From NCBI GenBank assembly GCA_017979445.1, contig JADQWC010000453.1, positions 1 to 64,000 of the forward strand: a DNA stretch of 64,000 nucleotides, read 5' to 3'. How positions within the stretch are numbered: the first letter of the stretch is position 1; each line of letters starts with the position of its first letter. Shown here in pieces: positions 57,575 through 64,000 of the stretch. The translations under genes were made by a program, and so were the position numbers. The notes beneath the pieces were generated by a model. The model was not told the origin of the DNA, did not search any database, and saw only the letters and a program-made list of their open reading frames with translations. This stretch comes from Akebia trifoliata (Eukaryota > Streptophyta > Magnoliopsida > Ranunculales > Lardizabalaceae).

Positions 57575-57780
57575 CGTTTCGATAACCCTCGTGTAAAGGC
57601 GGAACAACAACCACACCCAAAATTTCGAGACTCAAAAGCATTTCAAACTCTTCAATGGTGGGAGTCATCTTGTGTTCTCCAAAATGGAAAAGGTTGAGTT
57701 CGGGAATCCAACACCCTAACATAACCTCAATCAAGCTTCATTGCAATGGAACCTTAGGCAAAGAGAGGGTGAATCCCAAC
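57575..57780 (-). pseudogene. Fragment of a DUF7745/plant-mobile-domain-like ORF
   Basis: The reverse frame gives WIPELNLFHFGEHKMTPTIE then EFEMLL. The pattern W-P-FHFG-MTPT-EEFEMLL resembles the extra ORF motif at 39510-39570 (WNPYLHIFHM...CPTQEDY). The match is short and by motif only. Confidence 0.4.
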
Positions 57781-58910
57781 TTGTTCAAACCTCATTGAAC
57801 CTTCTTATTATGATTTATACCCTTTATCCAACTACAAAAGAAAGGATTGACAATACCATACCTTTTTAAGTTAGGAAGAGTGGAAAACATCTTCATAGAG
57901 CTTGAGAAGAAGCCTTGGGGAAAAAAGGAATGCAAAAAACTCTACACAAATATGAAAAAGGGGAGTAAAAATCGTAAAAGTGGGATGTTAGGACAAAACC
58001 AGTATTGAAACAAGCTTTGAAAGAAAATAATTCATACTAGTTCGTGGTCCAAACACGGACAAAGTAACAATTGGCCCATCCGTGCTTAAGTACGGATAAA
58101 ATCCAAGTTGACTTATTTGTGCTCAAAGTGCGGATCAAATCCCGACTAACTTATCCTTGCTAAGAACACGGATAGAAGCTCAACAAGGTTGTCCATGCTT
58201 GAAACATGGATCAGAACATTTTAAAGCCTTGAGGCCCTGAATTATCTACTCCCTTTGAACCCAAGGTACTGTAACAATCACCTCGCATCCCGAGGTCTCA
58301 AAAATATATGAGGAAATAATCAAGGCTCTCTCATACTCACTACATGCAAACAATACCCTCAAAGTCCTCAAAATGTGAAAATTATACCGGGCCTGCATTC
58401 CATACCCATATGAGTCACTCACCATCGAGCCCTTGGGTCCACAAATGACTCACAGCATACGACAATACTTTCAAGGGGCCCTTCAGACCCTAATCGCTCC
58501 CTCTACCCTTTCGTAAGCTCACAAATACTCATAAAGCCTATGAAGGCCCTAATAATCGATATAACTCCCTGGAGGCCTACTAAGGCTCGAATCAATTGCA
58601 TGCACCATCACAACAATGCAATAAATACTAAGAAATAACAAATATGCATATACATATACAAAAGTTTAAAATGTTTACATAATGTGTCTAAAACTAATAT
58701 AAGGTGTCTACTAAATATTTTGCAAGGTACTTCAAAAAAATCAAACGGAGGGGGGTCCAATATTGTCCGGGCACTCTGAGTCTCTAGGATCGCTCTAGAA
58801 AAATATCCAGCCACTGCACCAGAGCCAGACACCTTGGAAGAATGTAAACCATGCATACGCATTCATCCCTTTAAATCCGTGAAGAAAAGCTCCACATCTA
58901 GGACAGCATC
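57781..58910. other. Spacer right of the breakpoint, with a small tandem repeat
   Basis: No gene recognised. 58025-58215 holds about four units of 45-50 bases (see next entry). 58260-58560 is relatively CT-rich with repeated ACCCTC and GGCCC strings and could be the 3' untranslated part of the gene to the right. Confidence 0.4.
58025..58215. repeat. Imperfect 45-50 bp tandem repeat
   Basis: Units share TCCGTGCTTAAGTACGGATA, AATCC-A-TTGACTTAT; later units read TTTGTGCTCAAAGTGCGGAT, CCTTGCTAAGAACACGGATA and CCATGCTTGAAACATGGATC. Each unit contains a small inverted pair (CCGTGC...GCACGG-like). Confidence 0.6.
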
Positions 58911-61360
58911 CTACTCCGTAGTCCCCACAATATCAGCACCCAAGACAAAGGGTCCAGTAGAGGGAGAAGCCTGAAAAGAAAAAATACAAAACAAGTTGAA
59001 GATAGGCAGATATATATATGCAAGATATAGAAATAAGCAACTAAAATGCAAATTCTTACCCGACGAGGTGTCAGAGGACGGGTAGAGGTGCTCACTCCAT
59101 CCCGATATCGATGAAAGTCCTGAAAAGATCACGAGAGAACGAATCAAAACAGGAGAAAAATAGGCTATGATCTACAAAAGAATGGAAAAAAATATAACAT
59201 ACCATCTCAACTTGCAGATGGGACTTTCGTAGGACCATCTTTTGCTCCATCTCCTAGATGCAAGGTGCATGTGCCTTGATACGAGCATCCTGGTCCTCAA
59301 TATAGGCCGCTTGTTCCTCCATCTTGGCCCGAGAGGCCTTTCACCAGTTCTCCATCTCCACGGCCCTCGTCACCTGCACCTCGATAACATCATAGCCCTC
59401 TCGGAGACGACGAAGATCATCGATCTGAAATCATAAGTACAAACTTAATGAGAATGATAAGAGACAGAAAATCCCAGAGAAAAATGATAGGACATAATTC
59501 ATATCGTGACAGCATGCTCCTGGATCAGGACCCCTCCAATCTCGATCATCCCGACCCAAATGGTGACAACATGCATAATATATCCTATAGATGCTTCTCT
59601 GAACCAGGCCTGGAAGTCACCACAACTCACCAATCTAACAGCATTCATGCCTTTCGCTTAGGCAAGATACTCATCTACCATCATAGCCCCCAAGATAGGC
59701 TCAGGTGGAGCGATAAGGATGTAGAGACTCCCGTCATGCTAGAAGAACAAACCTTCCCCCAGATAGAATGTGTATCGCTGCTTTCCAATGAAGTATGGGT
59801 AGCGTTGTCGTCGGATGTAACGTCGATTAGCGTTCCACACCTCTTACCTCCTGGTAACTATGTGAGGAAGATCACGAAGTGTAATAGAGAAGATCTGCAA
59901 AAAATAAAAATTAGACAACATGAATAGATAACTCCAAGTTTAAAAGACAATGGTGAAAAGGTCGAGAGTGCTCACGTTTCAAAGACGACATCGGTCAATG
60001 TGGGCCCAGGCACTCTGAGGGCTGCTCCTAATCGCTCTACCGTATTGGGTGGCCCAAAAAGCACCTAAGGGATAACCCTCATTGAGGTGACGCCGTGTCG
60101 GCAAGTAAAATAGAAAGTAAACATGGACAAAATTTTGAAAAAGGCGTAAAGTGTCAAGTAAGGAATATAAGGCTGAAAAGGAAATAAGCAATTAATGAAG
60201 CTGAAATCTATTTACCTTAATAAACTGTCAGAAGAAACGAGTGGAGATCTTAGTTCCATGGGGCGCAATAATCCCCTTTACCATAAGATCGAGGCCCTCA
60301 AGAACAATGCCATAAATTAGGCTCCCCTAGTCAAAATCTCCAATATGGCCAATATCTCACATCACCAAGAGAAAGGTGGTGGAGATCGAAGAGTCATCCC
60401 CAAGAAAGAAGCAATTGCCAAGGAATAAAACGAAGCAAATTCGGAAGATAATGTCAAAATCTCTATCACCGAAGCAGGTTGCTCTGTCTCTGTAAGTATG
60501 AGGAACCCCCTTCCTACCCCTCGATCAACAATAACCCCATTAGGACCTTGGTGCTGATACAACCCATCTTTCCCACCATGGAAGCAGGGACCCTGGAAAT
60601 GCCCAATAACTCGCCCACCTCCTATACTGTCAGCATAGATAGGGGCAGGGGCTCTCCGTCCATAGCAATGCTAGTAATCGTCACAAAATCAGAAGGCCTA
60701 ATGCCTATCTCAATTTCTGACATATGAAAAGAGTATGTCGTAGAGAACCACCTCTTGACCATGGCCAATAAAAGAGGACGATACTCCCTAAGGGCATGAA
60801 TCTACAAAAAGGCTCTAAAACCCATCGTAAAAAACTGAGCCTAATGTTATTAGAAAATAGGGCTAATGTGGATAAGAATGCGCTTTATCTCCCTCTGAAG
60901 CTAGCTGATGGATAAGGGGTAGGAATGTCCAAGCGCACTAACATCAATACGTGCATCCTTAATCCATGTAGAAGAGAGGTATATGGAACCCTCTCACTTT
61001 CTTCCTCAGGGATCTCAACCTTAGAAGCCTTTTGGCCAACTTTACTTCCACCGACGGCTTTATCTACCTAGCCCCTACCACCCATGCTACCTTGTCTACT
61101 GGCTCGACCACTATTACCACCTACTAGGTCTTTAATAGGACCACTCTGAGAAGTACTCACCTCATTAGCTCAATTCCTAGAAGAAGAACCAACCACTGAA
61201 AAAGAATCAGGCCTCCACAAAGGCCGACCTGGCCTACCTAACTCAGTCGCTACGCCAGACCCCAAAGTGAAACGAGTCCTGGTCCTAGGTCTGGCCTCCT
61301 CATCCTCATCAGAAGAATGTCTTTTACTCTGGTCTGTCACTCTTTACCCATCTGAAAACC
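58911..61360 (-). pseudogene. Multi-exon plant-mobile-domain-like gene, decayed
   Basis: Reverse strand. The N-terminal part (61360-60850) is Arg/Ser/Gly-rich (RPRTRTRFTLGSG). Around 60800-60560 the frame gives LREYRPLLLAMVKRWFSTTY, SFHMSEIEIG, PSDFVTITSIAMDGEPLPL, which fits the plant mobile domain. Later exons hold GYPLGAFWATQYGRAI (60100-60050) and a coiled-coil exon (59203-59424) with REGYDVIEVQVTRAVEMENW. The last three exons join in phase 0: 59203-59424, 59060-59119, 58911-58970, with donors GTATGT and GTAAGA, acceptors TTTTCAG, ending at TAG (58911-58913). Several in-frame stops are of the CGA-to-TGA or CAG-to-TAG kind. It may be a host gene or a transposon accessory gene; the family call is by motif. 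Confidence 0.55.
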
Positions 61361-61526
61361 ACCAATATGTCAGATCAACAGTGAAAAATCATATATCTCG
61401 ATGCAACCAACCTTACCTACCTACCCAAACCTACCTATCTCGAACTACACCTAAGCAAACCAAATTGACTTCCTCTCCAAACCTAGGACTATAAACCTAC
61501 TCACCCAACCACTCTATCCACCTAGT

Positions 61527-62739
61527 TGATGAGACTATCGTTGTTCTTCTCACCGGAGTTAATAATAATCTTACGTTTACCTTACTTGTGGGGCAAGTAG
61601 AGGATCGAACCCAAGAGAAAGGAGGAATAGAGTTAAGCTAAGAAGATAAAATTCAAATTAACTAAAAGGAATTAAAACTGTTTTTCTTTGTATTTTTGAA
61701 CTTATAAGAAAATGTAAAATTACTAGAAAAGAAACTAAAGTAAGTGAAATTAAAAGCAAGTAAACTTATGAAATTAAAACACCATTAGAGGTGGATCTAC
61801 CTAGAACATGTTGATGAGCAATTCTTAGTTTAAGCCTTTTTATAACTCAATCGTAAGGGCTTGGTGTTAGCTCCTTAGATCGGAAAGTTTTGCAAATGAA
61901 ATGAAATAAGGGAACATAAACAAAGTAGAATTCTTTGAAAACTTCCTACTACCAATTATCTAGTTTAAGCATACTTTATCTTGATCTAATCTAAGCATAA
62001 AGTATCTATATTAAGAATAAAAGGTGCAAGAAACTTAAAGAGAATTCATAAGCATTTTAAATAAAAGAAAGGCATGAAATTAAAAATAACACAAGAACTT
62101 GCTCTAGGCTTTTCCACTCTCCAATGGAGGGGAACTTAGCCTAATATCATTGCAAGAGAGGGAAGATAAGAGATGAAAGAACTTTTCTTCATTTCATGGA
62201 GAAAATTACAACTTCTTCTTCTTCTACTTCTTACAAGACTAATTAACCAAAAGGAAATAACTAGAAAATGAAAATACAAAAAATAAGAGAATAGGCAAAG
62301 AGTCTTAGATTAAAGGAGTCTTGGATAAGAGAACCAAGATGGGACCCTTTCTCTAGAAATGAAGGCTGTATTTATAGAAAAAAAATGTGTGTAGAAGAGT
62401 CTAAAAGTAGCCTCCACTTTTCTTTGCACAAAAAGACAAAAGAGGAGAATATGAGTTAAGGATTAGGGCATTCCAAAGTGTTAGGGCATTCCAAAATGGG
62501 CCCAAATGCTTTTGCCTTGAGATTTTGATTCCAAATTGTTGATTTTCTGCACAAGAAACACACGTAATTAGATTTATCTAGTAAATGAATTTATTTATAT
62601 ATAATTAAGCCTAATTAGCATGCAACGTGGTGGTTTGAGGCTTATCATGATTATTATCTTAATATAGAGAAATAGGTACAAAAATCAAGATAAATATCTG
62701 AAAATGTGCGTATAATTGAGTGTTTGGAGACACTCATCA
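61527..62739 (-). repeat. 3' LTR of an Athila-like element, reverse orientation
   Basis: On the reverse strand it starts TGATGAGTGTCTCC at 62739, directly after polypurine AAGTTTGGGGGTG, and ends CTCATCA at 61527. It contains CTTGGGTTCGATCCTCTA, as in the other Athila LTRs here, and a reverse TATAAATA at 62369-62376. The LTR is a different subfamily from 5442-6745. Confidence 0.8.
62369..62376 (-). promoter_or_regulatory. TATA box in reverse Athila-like LTR
   Basis: Reverse strand CTATAAATACAGCC. Position within the LTR matches the boxes of the other Athila LTRs. Confidence 0.55.
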
Positions 62740-64000
62740 CACCCCCAAACTTACTTTTTCTAGTCCCTAGAAAATAAAACTGCCACTTTCGCAGGCACCT
62801 CGACTGCATTTAGCGAATGCAGCAAGCCCTTGAACCGCTAGGTTACCCCTAGTGGACGAGTTTGACTCGTGAGGGTTTGCAGAAAATATACCCACAAAAT
62901 TTGAAAACAACTTTGAAGTAAAAATAGTCAAAATCAAAACTTATATTGAAAAGCACAAGTCTTTTTTTTTTTTTTTTTGTCAATCAATTAGAAGTACTGC
63001 TTGGTATAGAGTCCCAACCCTTATTTCTCTACGACAAAACTTAGATTTAAATTGACCTTTAAGCGATAGTGATTCTAACTCAGAAATTTAAGAGATTCAT
63101 TTCCCAAAATGAGTTTCAACCTTCTAACTACTCAAGAATAACTAGAGTAACTTAGGGTTTAATTCTAAACTTAGCATCCTGTCTGGGGTAGTGAGAAGTG
63201 TGGATATTCACTTTAATACCTCTAAGGGGCTTTATCTATGATATTCCAGTATACTCACATTTTTACACTTGATGGCTTTCACCCTACTAAAACTTTACAT
63301 AAACTTTTGGATCTTTGACTTTTTTTTTTATTATTTATTTATTACTTATTCACTATTTTTCTAAGAAAAGTAGGCAGCCCTTTTCAAGGTACCCAGTCTA
63401 ATTCAATGGTTGCTGTATAAGGTGTATACAATCCAGTTCTGTTTTTCTTCTAATCAACCAACCAATTGAACAAGGAAGTCAAAGTTCATCAAACCTAGTT
63501 TTTTCTTAAACTCTAGGTAGAAAGAAGGTAACAAGCTCTTTTAATACAATCTAGACTCTTGGTAACCTTATTAGAAGTGACTATAAACCAAAAGATAACT
63601 TTGCTCTAATTTTTGCCTAAGAGAAACATAAATGGGGACTCCAGATCATAGCTTCTAATGAAAGACTGATTAAATATTTTCACTAAGTGCTTAAAAGATA
63701 CAAGCTAAGACTTTGAGAAAAATACAACAAAGTTGCCAACCAAATATTTTTCAATTTTTTTTATTTTTTATTATTTTTTTTTTGTATAAAATAAGAAAAT
63801 AATAAATGGAAATCCAACCCAAACTTAAACATTATATTGTCCTCAATATTTCAACATATACATGCAAAGGTAAAATTGAAATTGACAAAATGAAATGAAG
63901 TGGGTTAGATAGCACCTGAGAAAGACCTTATAGTCCTGTTGATATTTAACACAATGTCCCTTGAAGTGCATGGATTGCCTCCTAGAAGCGCTAAGTTTAA
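62740..64000 (-). mobile_element. 3' non-coding part of a reverse Athila-like element, continues past the window
   Basis: It starts with the polypurine tract (plus CACCCCCAAACTT, 62740-62752). 63000-63850 aligns in reverse with 12840-13700, for example AGAAGTGTGGATATTCACTT and TACCTCTAAGGGGCTTTATC. GAGGACAATATAATG then TTTAAGTTTGGGTTGG near 63850-63810 is the post-coding signature of Athila elements. No coding sequence is reached before the window ends. Confidence 0.75.

Overview
The window looks like a transposon-dense, AT-rich stretch of a flowering-plant nuclear genome. The evidence is GT-AG introns, TATA boxes of the TATAAATA type, plant-specific repeat lineages (Ty3/gypsy Athila and Tat/Ogre, Ty1/copia including a Sirevirus-like LTR, PIF/Harbinger) and plant gene families (B3 transcription factor, beta-amylase, plant mobile domain). 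The species cannot be named from the sequence. I see no rRNA, tRNA, CRISPR array or intact host gene. Almost every coding stretch carries stops or frameshifts.

Layout. 1-16 kb is copy 1 of a nested composite. A reverse-strand Tat-like gypsy element carries, in order along the plus strand, a forward accessory ORF (putative gypsy-type transposon/PF04195-like) interrupted by a solo LTR, a 64-bp tandem array, and reverse-strand integrase. An almost complete Athila-like element (5442-15246) splits integrase from reverse-strand RNase H. 16-19.6 kb is the least repetitive segment and holds a broken single-exon B3-domain gene and a reverse-strand Harbinger transposase remnant. 19.6-57.4 kb is copy 2 of the same composite, with a probable LTR on its left edge. 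Two large insertions lie inside its tandem array. The first (25289-32393) is an element with imperfect terminal inverted repeats; it contains a beta-amylase gene fragment and a 3.4-kb reverse LTR. The second (32841-51485) is a full 18.6-kb Tat/Ogre-type element with an AAGAC target-site duplication, an extra ORF before gag, gag-pol with two RNase H domains, minisatellites before its 3' LTR, and a solo Sirevirus-like LTR (ATAAG duplication) inside its 5' LTR. Copy 2 ends abruptly in Athila protease at 57430. 57.4-61.5 kb holds reverse-strand scraps of copia RT and a DUF7745-like ORF, then a decayed multi-exon plant-mobile-domain-like gene. 61.5-64 kb is the 3' end of another Athila-like element in reverse orientation.

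History. The order of events can be read from the nesting: the Tat-like element, then a solo LTR and Athila inserted into it, then duplication of the composite, then insertions private to copy 2. No gene in the window appears functional. The elements here are dead, with visible losses such as the Athila RT catalytic DD to DY and the Tat integrase second Asp to Asn. I did not find a new defence or metabolic system. The most unusual material is the gene-capturing inverted-repeat element, the in-frame 33-bp minisatellite, a leader module shared by Athila and Tat elements, the palindrome-rich solo LTR, and the duplicated nested composite.
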